A DNA stretch of 42,311 nt from Pseudofrankia coriaricola (GTDB lineage Bacteria > Actinomycetota > Actinomycetes > Frankiales > Frankiaceae), in NCBI RefSeq assembly GCF_001854805.1, contig NZ_MBLO01000027.1, positions 1 through 42,311 of the forward strand, read 5' to 3'. The position numbers and the translations under genes are program-made. Below the pieces are notes generated by a model. The model did not search any database. It was not told the DNA's origin and worked only from the letters and a program-made list of their open reading frames with translations. This document shows positions 24,131 to 32,395 of the stretch, piece by piece (the stretch's first letter is position 1; every line of letters begins with the position of its first letter).

Positions 24131-24443
24131 GCGGTTCCCGCTCACGCAGCCCCCATTCCCATGCCCGAGGAACATCCCACCCGATTCACAGCGTCACCCT
24201 GGATGCGTGAACCGGCGGCTGTGCCACGTGCGAGCGTGCCGCGCGCCCAGTTCCAATAATGTATACGATCTCGCGCCTGGGTTGGGGCGGAAGGCGCAGT
24301 TGTGTTGAGCTGGCCCGAGCCATGACAGGGGCCGTAGCGCAGGTTGGGCTTGCCGGAAATGCTATCCGCCCTGCTCAGGGCGGCCGCAGTCGTGCCGGCC
24401 GGTCGTGTGGCATCGACCGCTGTGGCCAACACAAATTTCGACG
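24131..24443. other. Intergenic, no gene supported
   Basis: About 310 bases upstream of the oxidoreductase, locally AT-richer (around 24255-24275, CAATAATGTATACG) and likely to hold its promoter. The upstream edge merges into the MmyB-like fragment. Confidence 0.35.
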
Positions 24444-24572
24444 CCAGGATATACCTCCGTGGTGCGCGGGGAATTCCATGGCCTCGAAGGTGAGGCCGAG
24501 CGCGCCGACCACGGGGTGGTAGAGGCGCTTGGCTCCGGTGCGGTGGAAGCGGACGTCCAGCCACCTCTCCGA
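24444..24572 (-). pseudogene. MmyB-type XRE regulator, C-terminal fragment
   Basis: The minus strand reads SERWLDVRFHRTGAKRLYHP followed by VVGALGLTFEAMEFPAH. This is the end of the PAS-like MmyB ligand-binding domain of actinobacterial XRE-family regulators (typically W..H.V..R..G.K...HP.VG.L.L..E). The helix-turn-helix part is absent and the frame has no start here. Remnant of about 43 residues. Confidence 0.65.
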
Positions 24573-24598
24573 GTTGTCCTCCCTTCGCCCTCGCGGCA

Positions 24599-25213
24599 TC
24601 AGGCCAGTTTCGACGCGACGCCCTCGTAGGCGAAGCCGATCAGGGCCGTCCCGCCCATCTGATATGTCCTGGCCGACTCCAGGGTCAGTCCGGACTTCTC
24701 GACCAGATCGTCGATCCGGCGGTTGAGGTGGCAGCCTCCGACGAACCTGCCCCAGGCGGGTGTGAGCCGGTCCTGCCAGCGAGCGACGGTGGGTTTGGGC
24801 GAGCGGCCGTGCTCGGTGAAGTGCAGTGTGCCGCCGGGCCGCAGCACTCGATGGATCTCGCGCAGCGCCAGTTCGGCGTCGGGGATGGTGCACAGCGTCC
24901 AGGTCATGAGGACATGGTCGACCGACGCGTCCGGAAGGAGCAGCGCCTGGCCATCGTCGCCGATGAACTCGATCATGAAGGGCGCCGCGGCGATGCGAGG
25001 CGCCGCGAGCTTGCGTCCGACGGCGGCGGGCTCGACCGCGAGCAGGCGAGTGACTCCCGCCGGAAGATGCGGGATGTTGCGTCCCGACCCGAAACCGATC
25101 TCCAGGACCTCGCCGGACAGCCCGGCCGCGACGCGCGCCCTGGCCTCCTCCATCGGTCTGCCGAGGACAAGATCGACAAGTCGGGGCAGCACCTGGTCGT
25201 CATAGAAGCCCAT
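24599..25213 (-). CDS. Class I SAM-dependent methyltransferase
   Basis: A 204-residue Rossmann-fold methyltransferase. Motif I is VLEIGFGSGRNIPHL (about 36-50), followed by LLAVEPAAVGRKLA (acidic residue for the ribose), DHVLMTWTLCTIPDAELALR (motif IV region) and VLRPGGTLHFTEHG (motif post-II). It resembles the small phosphatidylethanolamine-/menaquinone-type methyltransferases. ATG 25213 with GAGGAG six bases upstream; GTG 25216 is adjacent. It begins only nine bases after the upstream F420-type oxidoreductase stop, so it is the last gene of a three-gene operon. Methyl acceptor unknown. Confidence 0.9.
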   Translation of the reverse strand: MGFYDDQVLPRLVDLVLGRPMEEARARVAAGLSGEVLEIGFGSGRNIPHLPAGVTRLLAVEPAAVGRKLAAPRIAAAPFMIEFIGDDGQALLLPDASVDHVLMTWTLCTIPDAELALREIHRVLRPGGTLHFTEHGRSPKPTVARWQDRLTPAWGRFVGGCHLNRRIDDLVEKSGLTLESARTYQMGGTALIGFAYEGVASKLA

Positions 25214-25222
25214 CACGACTCC

Positions 25223-26284
25223 TCATCGGTAGGCCTGGGCGGAACCTGCGGGAGGCGCGGAACCTGCGGGAGGCAAGGCCGCGTCCGGCCTTGTTGGTGG
25301 GGCCGCGGCCACCAGGGTTGCCTCGATGGTGGGCCAGGGCAGGCCGGGTGGCAGCAAGACGGTGACGATGTCGGCTGCCTGGTCCCACGCCTTGAGCTGC
25401 TCGGTGACCTGGTCGACGGTTCCGTACGCGGCGAGCTGGTCGAGTACGGGCTGGGCGGAGGGCGGCACGGTCCCGCGCCGGGGGCTTGGCCGCGGGTTGG
25501 CGGCCATGATGGCGTCGACCTGTGGGGCGTAGCCCTGGTCGGACACCGACCGGGCATAGACGCCGCCCATGGCGGTGAGGTACCAGGCGGTACACGCGGC
25601 GGCGATGTCCCTGGCAGTGTCGGGGTTCTCGTCGGCGACGGTGATCGGTCCGGCCGCGACGGTGAGGGGCGCCCGGTGCGGAGCGATGGTCTCGCGCAGG
25701 CGGTTGAGCTGTTCTGCCGAGGATGCGAGGCGATCCCGGGCCATCAGCGCGGGGATCCAGCCGTCGCCGAGCTCGGCGGCCACCTGGGTCGTGCGCGGGC
25801 CGAGCGCCGCGACCCAGATGGGCACCTCGGAGGTGGGCGGCTGGCCTAGTCGCAACGGGTGCGCGCCCGGGAGGCGGCGCAGGAGGGCTGGCTCGCCGGC
25901 GAGCAGCGCGCGGACCTGGGTGACGACGTCGCGCAGCTTGGCGGCCGGATGCTCGAACGGGGTGTCGTGAAATCCCTCGACCAGCGCTCTCGTGCTGGTA
26001 CCCAGGCCCAGTCCGTACCGCCCTCCACAGACCTGTTGCAGAGTGGCGGCGGTCATCGCCAGCGTCCCCGGGGTGCGCCCCCACACCGACAGCACACCCG
26101 ACACGACCTGGATACGGCTGGTGCGCACCGCGATCTCGGTCACGATCGGGGTGGAGTCCAGCCCCCATCCCTCGGGTACCGCGAAGGTCTCGTACCCCAG
26201 CTGCTCGGCCAGCACCGCGGCCTTGACGATGACATCCCAGCGAGTCTCCATCGGCGTGAGCCCCACGCCTCGCCGCTCCGTCAT
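25223..26284 (-). CDS. LLM class F420-dependent oxidoreductase
   Basis: A 353-residue luciferase-like oxidoreductase starting MTERRGVGLTPMETRWDVIV. Family blocks are LAEQLGYETFAVPEGWGLDS, VLSVWGRTPGTLAMTAATLQ, GGRYGLGLGTSTRALVEGFH and SEVPIWVAALGPRTTQVAAE. The ATG at 26284 overlaps the upstream stop (ATGA), so translation is coupled to the hotdog-like gene. The last 20 residues contain a repeated PPAGSA, encoded by a 16-base tandem repeat, outside the conserved fold. F420H2-dependent reduction or oxidation of an unknown substrate is expected; only about 20-25% identity to the oxidoreductase at 23213 is apparent by eye. Confidence 0.9.
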   Translation of the reverse strand: MTERRGVGLTPMETRWDVIVKAAVLAEQLGYETFAVPEGWGLDSTPIVTEIAVRTSRIQVVSGVLSVWGRTPGTLAMTAATLQQVCGGRYGLGLGTSTRALVEGFHDTPFEHPAAKLRDVVTQVRALLAGEPALLRRLPGAHPLRLGQPPTSEVPIWVAALGPRTTQVAAELGDGWIPALMARDRLASSAEQLNRLRETIAPHRAPLTVAAGPITVADENPDTARDIAAACTAWYLTAMGGVYARSVSDQGYAPQVDAIMAANPRPSPRRGTVPPSAQPVLDQLAAYGTVDQVTEQLKAWDQAADIVTVLLPPGLPWPTIEATLVAAAPPTRPDAALPPAGSAPPAGSAQAYR

Positions 26285-27096
26285 GACGCCTCTTCCACGG
26301 GCATCCCGCACCCGGAGCGTGGCACGGTAAGCCACACGGCCCTGGCCGCCGCGAGCACCTCGCCACCGGCCCCCAGCAGCGCCGAGCCGGCCATCAGCTT
26401 GCGGCCGTCACGTCCGAGCGGCCAGGCGATCACCCGGCACTCGTCGCCGACCGCCGGCAGCGCCGCCACGGTGGCGGTCATCCGGCCAAGCAGGACGGCG
26501 GCATCGTCGCCGAGATCGGCAGCGTCGATGGCGGCGATCCCGCTGGGACAGTCCAGTGCCGCCCAGACGATCTCCGAGGGCACTCTGCCGCTGCCGTCCG
26601 CCAGCGAGGCATCCGGTGCCCACGGCGCCGCCCACACGTCCCGACCCGGCAGCCGCCCAGCGAAGATACGCAGGCCGTCGCCTGATCCGCGGCGTATCCC
26701 GCAGACGAAACACGCCGGGTACAGCGGGTCTTGGAAGTACCGCGCGCGGCCCTCTGCCGCGCGGGCCTCGGCCGCGGAGACGGTGTCGGGCACGCACAGC
26801 GTCGCCCCGTCCCGGGCGGGCTCGGCCTCGGCGACGAGTGCGCCGCCATGACGAGCCCGCACCGAACCGTCGGTATCGGCGTCGACGGCCAAGGGCGTGG
26901 CCAGCGGCGGAGGTCGGCGGAGGGTGACCGTCGCTGGTCCGTCGAGGTATGCGGCGAGGCGACCGCACATATAGCCACCGTTGGCGGTGCCGGCCGGACC
27001 ACCGAAGCGAGACGAGACCGTCAGGGTGGGCAGTACCCCGCGACGCATGTCCGTGCCGGCCGCTGGCGGGAGAGTCGGCCTTGAGGCGTGTGACAT
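26281..27096 (-). CDS. Hotdog/thioesterase-like conserved protein
   Basis: A 271-residue protein that I read as two hotdog-like halves. The first contains GTANGGYMCGRLAAYL and VTLRRPPPLATPLAVD, the pattern of actinobacterial acyl-CoA thioesterase-like proteins. The middle has ACFVCGIRRGSGDGLRIFAG, a CxxCG..R...DGLRI block. The second half has PSEIVWAALDCPSGIAA. It heads an operon with an F420-type oxidoreductase (overlapping stop/start) and a methyltransferase, suggesting it acts on an acyl-CoA or acyl-carrier substrate in the same pathway. No catalytic residue can be named with confidence. No Shine-Dalgarno is visible before ATG 27096, so it may be leaderless. Confidence 0.75.
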   Translation of the reverse strand: MSHASRPTLPPAAGTDMRRGVLPTLTVSSRFGGPAGTANGGYMCGRLAAYLDGPATVTLRRPPPLATPLAVDADTDGSVRARHGGALVAEAEPARDGATLCVPDTVSAAEARAAEGRARYFQDPLYPACFVCGIRRGSGDGLRIFAGRLPGRDVWAAPWAPDASLADGSGRVPSEIVWAALDCPSGIAAIDAADLGDDAAVLLGRMTATVAALPAVGDECRVIAWPLGRDGRKLMAGSALLGAGGEVLAAARAVWLTVPRSGCGMPVEEAS

Positions 27097-27257
27097 GGGA
27101 TTGACGCTAGGACTGCCGCCCCGGGCGGGCCATCGGGTGAACTACCGACACAGCGTCCCTCGTCCCCCCTGCTGGCCCGGTCAGCGAGCACGGGCATCGG
27201 GTGTTCGACCGATCCCTCATAGGAGCTGGCGCAACCGCTGTTCGGTTGCGGGGCTGT

Positions 27258-27401
27258 TCACGAGCCGGGGTGCGTGGCGAGTGGACGGGTGTGTGCGGTT
27301 GCCCGCTGCTGTTGCCGCCAGGCTCCGGGCGGATTTCCGTGGTGGCGGCGGAAGGCTGCCGCGAAGGCGAAGGGTGAGCCGTAGCCGATGGTGTCGGCGA
27401 T
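27258..27401 (-). pseudogene. AraC-family regulator, C-terminal fragment
   Basis: The minus strand reads IADTIGYGSPFAFAAAFRRH, then HGNPPGAWRQQQRA and a stop at 27258. This is the second helix-turn-helix and conserved tail of an AraC/XylS DNA-binding domain. Nothing upstream belongs to it; it begins head-on against another AraC fragment on the plus strand. Confidence 0.65.
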
Positions 27402-27699
27402 CGAGGATGAGCTCACGCTCAGGGACCTGGCGACTCACGCTCACACCAGCGTTCGCAACCTCACCCGCCGTTTCCAGGCCGAGACCGGCCTGAGCCCGCT
27501 GCAGTGGCTTCCCCACCAGCGGGTCGACCGGGCGCGGGTTCTGCTGGAGTCCACGACGCTGCCGATGGACCAGGTCGCCCGGCGCAGCGGCCTGGGTTCG
27601 GCCGAGTCACTCCGCCAGCATTTCGTCAGGCGAATCGGCGTGTCCCCCAGCGCCTATCGCGCGAGCTTCGCGCACTCGTCCGCACCGCTCGCGAACTGA
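27388..27699 (+). pseudogene. AraC/GlxA-family regulator, DNA-binding domain only
   Basis: About 103 residues with both helix-turn-helix motifs of an AraC domain: LTLRDLATHAHTSVRNLTRR, GLSPLQWLPHQRVDRARVLL and LPMDQVARRSGLGSAESLRQ with FVRRIGVSPSAYRASF. The GlxA-type amidotransferase-like N-terminal domain (about 200 residues) is missing. The ATG is supplied by the junction with the inverted AraC remnant and has no good RBS. Probably not expressed as a regulator, although the DNA-binding domain itself is complete. Confidence 0.65.
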
Positions 27700-27753
27700 G
27701 GGCCAGCCTGATGGCGGGCGCACGGGCGGTGACCGACGACGGATGATGCTCTG

Positions 27754-28524
27754 ATGAGCCGCATCGCGATTCTTCACCCGGGGGAAATGGGCGCGGCGGT
27801 GGGCCGGGCGCTCGTCGACTCCGGCCACGACGTGACCTGGCTGCGCACCGGACGAAGCGAGAGCACGCGCCGTCGCGCGGACGCCGCCGGGATGCGCGCA
27901 TCAGTCGACCTGCGCGACCGCGACGTCGTCCTGTCCATCTGCCCGCCCGCCGCCGCGGTGGAGACCGCCCGGACGGTTGCCAGCTTCTCCGGGTTGTACG
28001 TGGACGCCAACGCGATCAGCCCGGGCACCGCCTCCGAGGTCGCGGCGGTGGTCCACGCCCACGGAACCGCCTACGTCGACGGCGGGATCATCGGGCCGCC
28101 ACCGGAGCGACCCGGGACCACCCGCCTGTTCCTGTGCGGGGACCGAGCCGAGGAGGTGGCCGCGCTCTTCCGCGACACCCGCGTCGAAGCCGTTGTGCTG
28201 TACGGCGATCACACGGCCGCGTCGGCACTGAAGATGACCTACGCGGCGTGGACCAAAATCACCACCGCTCTTCTGATCAGCGCCCGCGGCGCCGCGAAGC
28301 ACTACGGGGTCGACGAAGCTCTAGCGGCGGAGTGGGTCCGGTCCCAGCCCGAGCTCGGCACCCGCCACGCCGCCGCACTCGACGCGGCAGCCCACAAGGG
28401 GTGGCGTTGGGAGGAGGAGATGCACCAGATTGCCCGCACGTTCGCCGAGGCGGGAGAACCAGCCGGCTTCGGCGACGCCGCCGCCCAACAGTTCGGCCGC
28501 TGGCCCCGCCCGGCCAGCTCCTGA
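27754..28524 (+). CDS. NAD(P)-binding 6PGDH-like dehydrogenase
   Basis: A 256-residue protein of the 6-phosphogluconate dehydrogenase/3-hydroxyisobutyrate dehydrogenase-like superfamily. The N-terminal Rossmann motif is IAILHPGEMGAAVGRALVDS (GxxGxG variant), then DVVLSICPPAAAVETARTVA and YVDANAISPGTASEV. The C-terminal helical domain has ALKMTYAAWTKITTALLISA, with a Lys at the position of the family's catalytic lysine, and ends in a DUF1932-like region. ATG 27754; a weak GATGATG leader precedes it. Likely reduces or oxidises a short-chain hydroxy acid or imine; substrate unknown. The downstream methyltransferase is co-directional after 150 bases. Confidence 0.85.
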   Translation: MSRIAILHPGEMGAAVGRALVDSGHDVTWLRTGRSESTRRRADAAGMRASVDLRDRDVVLSICPPAAAVETARTVASFSGLYVDANAISPGTASEVAAVVHAHGTAYVDGGIIGPPPERPGTTRLFLCGDRAEEVAALFRDTRVEAVVLYGDHTAASALKMTYAAWTKITTALLISARGAAKHYGVDEALAAEWVRSQPELGTRHAAALDAAAHKGWRWEEEMHQIARTFAEAGEPAGFGDAAAQQFGRWPRPASS

Positions 28525-28675
28525 CCGGGCGGTACACCCAACCCGCCGCCCAGCTATGACACACCCATCGCCTTCCGCGAACGCCCGACCCTGGATCACC
28601 AGGAATGCGACCCCGGACCAGGACCCGAGCTCACCGCCATCGGCTGAGGCCACACCTCCAGGGAGCAACCCCGCC

Positions 28676-29323
28676 ATGTCCGACCTCGACAGCCAGGTTC
28701 CCTACTGGGATGCCGTCGCGGCCACGAAGACGTTCACCCACCCGCTCGATCCGCGCTGGCTCGACGGGATCAGCAGGCACGCCGCGATCCTCGACTACGG
28801 ATGCGGCTACGGCCGCGTCCTGGCGGAGCTCGAACAGCACGGCTTCGACAACCTCACCGGCGCCGACACCTCGCCAGAAATGATCGAACGAGCGCGCGGC
28901 ACGCACCCCGTCACGCGCTTTGCCGTCCTGGATGCGCCACCGCTCGCGCCTTTCCCCGACGCCGGCTTCGACGCGGTCCTGCTCTTCGCCGTGCTGACCT
29001 GCGTTCCAGGCGACGCCGCGCAACACCGGTTGATCACTGAGCTGCACCGCCTGCTCAGGACAGGCGGAGTCCTTTACATCAGCGACTATCTGCTGCAGGA
29101 CGACGAACGCAACCGCCGTCGCTACGGCCGCTACGCCGACCGCCATGGCGGCAGCTACGGTGTGTTCGAAACGAGCGACGGCGCGGTCTGCCGCCATCAC
29201 TCCCGCGCGTGGCTTTCCACCCTGCTCGCCGGGTTCGAAACGGTCCGCACCCACCAGATAACGGTTGCCACCATGAACGGGCACGAGTCGACGGGTATCC
29301 AGATCCTTGCCCGCAAGCCCTAG
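28676..29323 (+). CDS. Class I SAM-dependent methyltransferase
   Basis: A 215-residue methyltransferase from ATG 28676 (AGGGAG upstream). It begins MSDLDSQVPYWDAVAATKTF. SAM motif I is ILDYGCGYGRVLAEL, followed by LTGADTSPEMIERARG, DAVLLFAVLTCVPGDAAQHR and ELHRLLRTGGVLYISDYLLQ. The earlier open frame from 28430 is not protein-like. The C-terminal SRAWLSTLLAGFETVRTHQI region is typical of small-molecule methyltransferases. Acceptor unknown. The 3' end is followed by an insertion-sequence remnant. Confidence 0.88.
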   Translation: MSDLDSQVPYWDAVAATKTFTHPLDPRWLDGISRHAAILDYGCGYGRVLAELEQHGFDNLTGADTSPEMIERARGTHPVTRFAVLDAPPLAPFPDAGFDAVLLFAVLTCVPGDAAQHRLITELHRLLRTGGVLYISDYLLQDDERNRRRYGRYADRHGGSYGVFETSDGAVCRHHSRAWLSTLLAGFETVRTHQITVATMNGHESTGIQILARKP

Positions 29324-29443
29324 CCGCACGATCAAGGTTCGGAACCCGCACCCACCACCAGCCGGGCCACCAGCTTCTGCCATTGCACGCGGCGCGGTGG
29401 ATCACTCGTTGAGGCAGGTGAAATTGGGGTCGGAGGCGCCGTA

Positions 29444-29758
29444 CTAACCCCAATCCGCGGCCGAGACGCGAAATACCTCCGCGCCTTTGACGACGTGTTC
29501 GCCGCCGAAGACATCCAGGTCGTGCGGACGCCGCCGCGGACACTCCAGGCGAACTGCTCGGCGGAGCGGTTCATCCGCTCCGTCCGCCAGGAGTGCACCG
29601 ACCGGATCCTCCTCTACGGCGAGTGTCACGCCACCGCCGTGCTCGGCGACTACGCCCGCCACTCCAACGATCACCCTCCCCCGTCTGATCACGTAGAGCC
29701 GCCCGGATCGTTTCATCCTTTTTGTTCCACTCATAGTGCGCCAGCTCCGTCGCGTTGA
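29444..29758 (+). pseudogene. Integrase-type transposase fragment (rve core)
   Basis: The frame reads [20 protein letters not shown], then [36 protein letters not shown] and [10 protein letters not shown]. These are the middle and last catalytic segments (with the final Glu in AERF) of a DDE rve-type transposase. The N-terminal half is absent; N-terminal halves of a very similar element occur at 39197 and 41747. The first codons lie inside an 8-bp inverted repeat (ATTGGGGT at 29423-29430, ACCCCAAT at 29447-29454). Inactive remnant. Confidence 0.75.
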
Positions 29759-29804
29759 CGCGGGCGACGGGGGCAGGGAGCGCAGCGACAGGAGGCGGCC
29801 GAGG

Positions 29805-30401
29805 GTGCTTGACGACCGGGAGAGGAACGACGGTGACGACCCGGAGTGGGCGTTCGAACGGTTCGTCGCCGTTTCGGGGGACCGGCTGCTGCTGACCGCG
29901 CTGTGGCTTGTCGGCGGTCACCGGGGCGAGGCGGAGGATCTGCTGCAGGGCGCGTTGGAACGCACCTATCGCCACTGGAACCGGGTCCGGGCGGGAAACC
30001 CGGAGGCCTACGTCCGTCGGGCGCTCGCCAACGCCGCGACCAGCCGCTGGCGCCGGCTGAGGGTCCGGGGCCACGAGGTGCCGCTGCTCGCCGAGCACGA
30101 GCCCGCCGGCCCCGACCTGCTCGACCACGCCACCCGGCTCACCCAGCGGGACGGGCTGGTCCGTGCGCTCCTGTCGCTGCCACCCCGCCAGCGGGCCGTC
30201 ATCGTGCTGCGCTACCTCCACGACCTGCCAGAGGGCGAGGTGGCGGCCACGCTCGGCTGCTCGATTGGCTCCGTCCGTAGCCAGGCGTTCCGCGGTCTTG
30301 CCAGGCTCCGCGACAGCCACCACCTGGTCGACATCGCCGACACCCTGCCCGGCGACGAGCCGGCCAGAGCGAACACACTGCGCAGGAGGAACACGCTGTG
30401 A
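29805..30401 (+). CDS. SigE-family ECF RNA polymerase sigma factor
   Basis: A 198-residue ECF sigma factor. Sigma-2: EWAFERFVAVSGDRLLLTAL, then HRGEAEDLLQGALERTYRHW and NPEAYVRRALANAATSRWRR. Sigma-4: LPPRQRAVIVLRYLHDLPEG, EVAATLGCSIGSVRSQAFRG. The sequence pattern is that of the actinobacterial SigE/SCO-type ECF family. I choose GTG 29805 because AGGAGG at 29790-29795 precedes it; the frame extends upstream to 29736 with low-complexity sequence. Its stop overlaps the start of a one-TM membrane protein (GTGA), a classic sigma/anti-sigma arrangement. Confidence 0.9.
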   Translation: MLDDRERNDGDDPEWAFERFVAVSGDRLLLTALWLVGGHRGEAEDLLQGALERTYRHWNRVRAGNPEAYVRRALANAATSRWRRLRVRGHEVPLLAEHEPAGPDLLDHATRLTQRDGLVRALLSLPPRQRAVIVLRYLHDLPEGEVAATLGCSIGSVRSQAFRGLARLRDSHHLVDIADTLPGDEPARANTLRRRNTL

Positions 30402-31486
30402 CCACGAACCACCTCGAGGACGAGATCCGCGCGACCCTGCGGACCGGGCTCGGACACCCGTCCGTCGACCCTGGGCTGGCGGAAGCGGTCCGTCATCGCG
30501 TCCAGCGCCGCCGTCGGCAGACCCGCGCCCTCGCCGCCATGGCCGTGGTCGCGGTCGGTGTCTCGCTACCGGTCGTCCTCCGCACCGACGGGGCTGAGCG
30601 CGACAGCCGGCCGGCGCTGGCGGACACCACCTCTGCCTTTGCCGCTCTGGACTGGGCGAACACCACCGTCGACCCACCGGCGGAGTGCGCCGCGGGCGGT
30701 GGCGCACCGCAAGTGACGCTCCGCCACGGCGGCGGGCTGGTATCCGGCGCGACCAGCGAAGGTCCTGGCGCGGGCATGCTGCTGGTGTTCGGCGGTTCCT
30801 CCGCCGGCCGTTTCGTCGCCGGGTCCACCGCCGAACACGCGGCTGTCCTTCTGTACTGCCGCCACCTTGACCCGGGCGGCCCCGCCGTCGATACCTCGTT
30901 CGTTCAAATCTACCGCGACGACCGCACGCTGCTCGCCACCCTCACCCCGCCCGCGGTCGACGGCCAGGTTCCGACCGGGTTTGCCGACCGGAAGGTCCGC
31001 GTCACCGGCAACGAGCTCTTCACCGCGGTCGACTACCCACCTGCGCAGGACACGCCCGGGCTGATCACCCGCCGTACCTTCGTCTGGCGGTGGAATGGCA
31101 CCGAGTTCACCCCGTTCCTCACCGGCGAGGAATCCATCCAGGTGGTCCCGAAGGCGTTCATCGACGTCTGGGCTGGCGACATCGCGCGCAGCGATCTCGC
31201 CGCGCCCCAGCGCGTAGCCCTCGAGATCGCCGGCGGCGAGCAGGGAACGGTCATCGGCACGCTGCTACACCTACACTGCTCCGGGAAGATGAAGCTCCTG
31301 TCGGCCGCGGCCGACGGCTCCGAGATCTACCTGGAGGAGCTGCCGGGGAACAACGGCTGCGCTCCGCCGCCCGTCCGCCTGACCATCGACGCCTCGGGCC
31401 GCCTGCACTACGACTATGTGCCGCCCACCGACTCCAGCTCGAACGTCCAGAACCTGACCGGCGGCGGCATCTTCACGAATCCCTGA
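30398..31486 (+). CDS. Single-pass membrane protein, putative anti-sigma partner
   Basis: A 362-residue protein translationally coupled to the sigma factor (GTG overlaps its TGA). The N-terminal about 45 residues are cytoplasmic (LEDEIRATLRTGLGHPSVDP, RVQRRRRQTR), one membrane helix follows (ALAAMAVVAVGVSLPVVL), then about 300 extracytoplasmic residues with several cysteines (PPAECAAGGG, LLYCRHLDPGG, LLHLHCSGKM, NNGCAPPPV). This topology suits a transmembrane regulator of the sigma factor, but no zinc-binding anti-sigma HxxxCxxC motif is visible in the cytoplasmic part. It could be a sensor or simply a secreted-domain protein. Terminator hairpin 12 bases after the stop. Confidence 0.75.
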   Translation: MTTNHLEDEIRATLRTGLGHPSVDPGLAEAVRHRVQRRRRQTRALAAMAVVAVGVSLPVVLRTDGAERDSRPALADTTSAFAALDWANTTVDPPAECAAGGGAPQVTLRHGGGLVSGATSEGPGAGMLLVFGGSSAGRFVAGSTAEHAAVLLYCRHLDPGGPAVDTSFVQIYRDDRTLLATLTPPAVDGQVPTGFADRKVRVTGNELFTAVDYPPAQDTPGLITRRTFVWRWNGTEFTPFLTGEESIQVVPKAFIDVWAGDIARSDLAAPQRVALEIAGGEQGTVIGTLLHLHCSGKMKLLSAAADGSEIYLEELPGNNGCAPPPVRLTIDASGRLHYDYVPPTDSSSNVQNLTGGGIFTNP

Positions 31487-31497
31487 TTCGCGTGGGC

Positions 31498-31518
31498 CCG
31501 GCCAGAAGGTCTGGCCGG
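31498..31518 (+). terminator. Terminator of the sigma/membrane-protein operon
   Basis: A perfect 9-bp stem (CCGGCCAGA / TCTGGCCGG) with an AGG loop, starting 12 bases after the stop codon. It lies between convergent genes. Confidence 0.6.
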
Positions 31519-31652
31519 CTGCGGCTCGCCGATCGGGCGGGAGTCCGCGTCGTTCCGATGGGACAGCAGCACGCCCTCGCCGCCGCCGGGTAGCACGACG
31601 TGATCCGCCGGGTTGAGGGGCTACGTCCTCGAGCTCCCCACCCGGTCGGCCT

Positions 31653-32324
31653 TCAATGCTCAACGGCTTCGGGTTGAGTATGCGCTGGTTGCTCGTCGAT
31701 GGGCTGGAGGCGGGTGAGCAGGTCGCGGCGGCCGTGGACGGTCAGCCCGATGCTGGTGGCCAGGTCGATGTCGATCACACCGGCGAGCAGGCCCAGGATG
31801 GCACGGGGTGGGCCGTCCAGGATCAGGTCGGGGTTGTCAGCGCGTCCGACTCGGCTGCGGACCTGTCCTTGGCCGACCTCGATGACGGCCTGCTTGTCTG
31901 ATGCGACGAGCTGGATGGTCACCGGCGGGGCGTCGGGATCGGTATCAGTCGTGAACCAGGCGGGGGCGTAGGCGAGCCAGCGTGCCTGGAACTCGTCTCC
32001 GGGCCGTTCGACGGTCATGTGGCGCAGTCCCCAGAGTCCGAGCGCCTTCAACACCGGTTCCAGCGCCAGGCCGTTCTCGGTCAGGGAGTACAGGACGGTG
32101 GCGACGGGGGGCGGTGCGTCCTCGCGGCTGATCAGCCCGGCGTCCTCGAGCTCCTTCAGACGGGTCGACAGGAGGTTGGTCGCGATGCCGGGCAGCCCGT
32201 TCTTCAGGTCGGTGAACCGGCATCGGCCCTGCAGCAGTAACTCTCGGGCGATCAGGAGCGTCCAGCGGTCCCCCACGACGTCGAGGGCGCGGGCGATCGA
32301 GCAGTACTGGCCGTAAGTCCGCAC
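31653..32324 (-). CDS. HxlR-family transcriptional regulator
   Basis: A 223-residue winged-helix regulator. The N-terminal HxlR domain reads YGQYCSIARALDVVGDRWTL, LLLQGRCRFTDLKNGLPGIA, TNLLSTRLKELEDAGLISRE and YSLTENGLALEPVLKALGLW. The conserved Cys8 near the N-terminus is a redox/electrophile-sensing residue in some family members. The C-terminal about 100 residues resemble an SCP2-like lipid-binding domain (DNPDLILDGPPRAILGLLAG), a known fusion in actinobacteria. Divergently oriented from a methyltransferase across an AT-rich 210-base region, which it probably controls. Confidence 0.92.
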   Translation of the reverse strand: MRTYGQYCSIARALDVVGDRWTLLIARELLLQGRCRFTDLKNGLPGIATNLLSTRLKELEDAGLISREDAPPPVATVLYSLTENGLALEPVLKALGLWGLRHMTVERPGDEFQARWLAYAPAWFTTDTDPDAPPVTIQLVASDKQAVIEVGQGQVRSRVGRADNPDLILDGPPRAILGLLAGVIDIDLATSIGLTVHGRRDLLTRLQPIDEQPAHTQPEAVEH

Positions 32325-32347
32325 GAGCTCACCCCAGGTGTCGATGG

Positions 32348-32395
32348 TTTAGTTTCTATATATAACGGTGGAGAAATTCTATCATCTGGACGTAG
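32348..32395. promoter_or_regulatory. AT-rich divergent promoter/operator region
   Basis: The only strongly AT-rich stretch in this part of the window (TTTAGTTTCTATATATAACG, then GAGAAATTCTATCATC) lies between the HxlR gene and the methyltransferase. It contains the palindrome TATATATA (32357-32364). HxlR proteins bind such AT-rich dyads. It is 25-70 bases upstream of the HxlR start. Confidence 0.45.
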
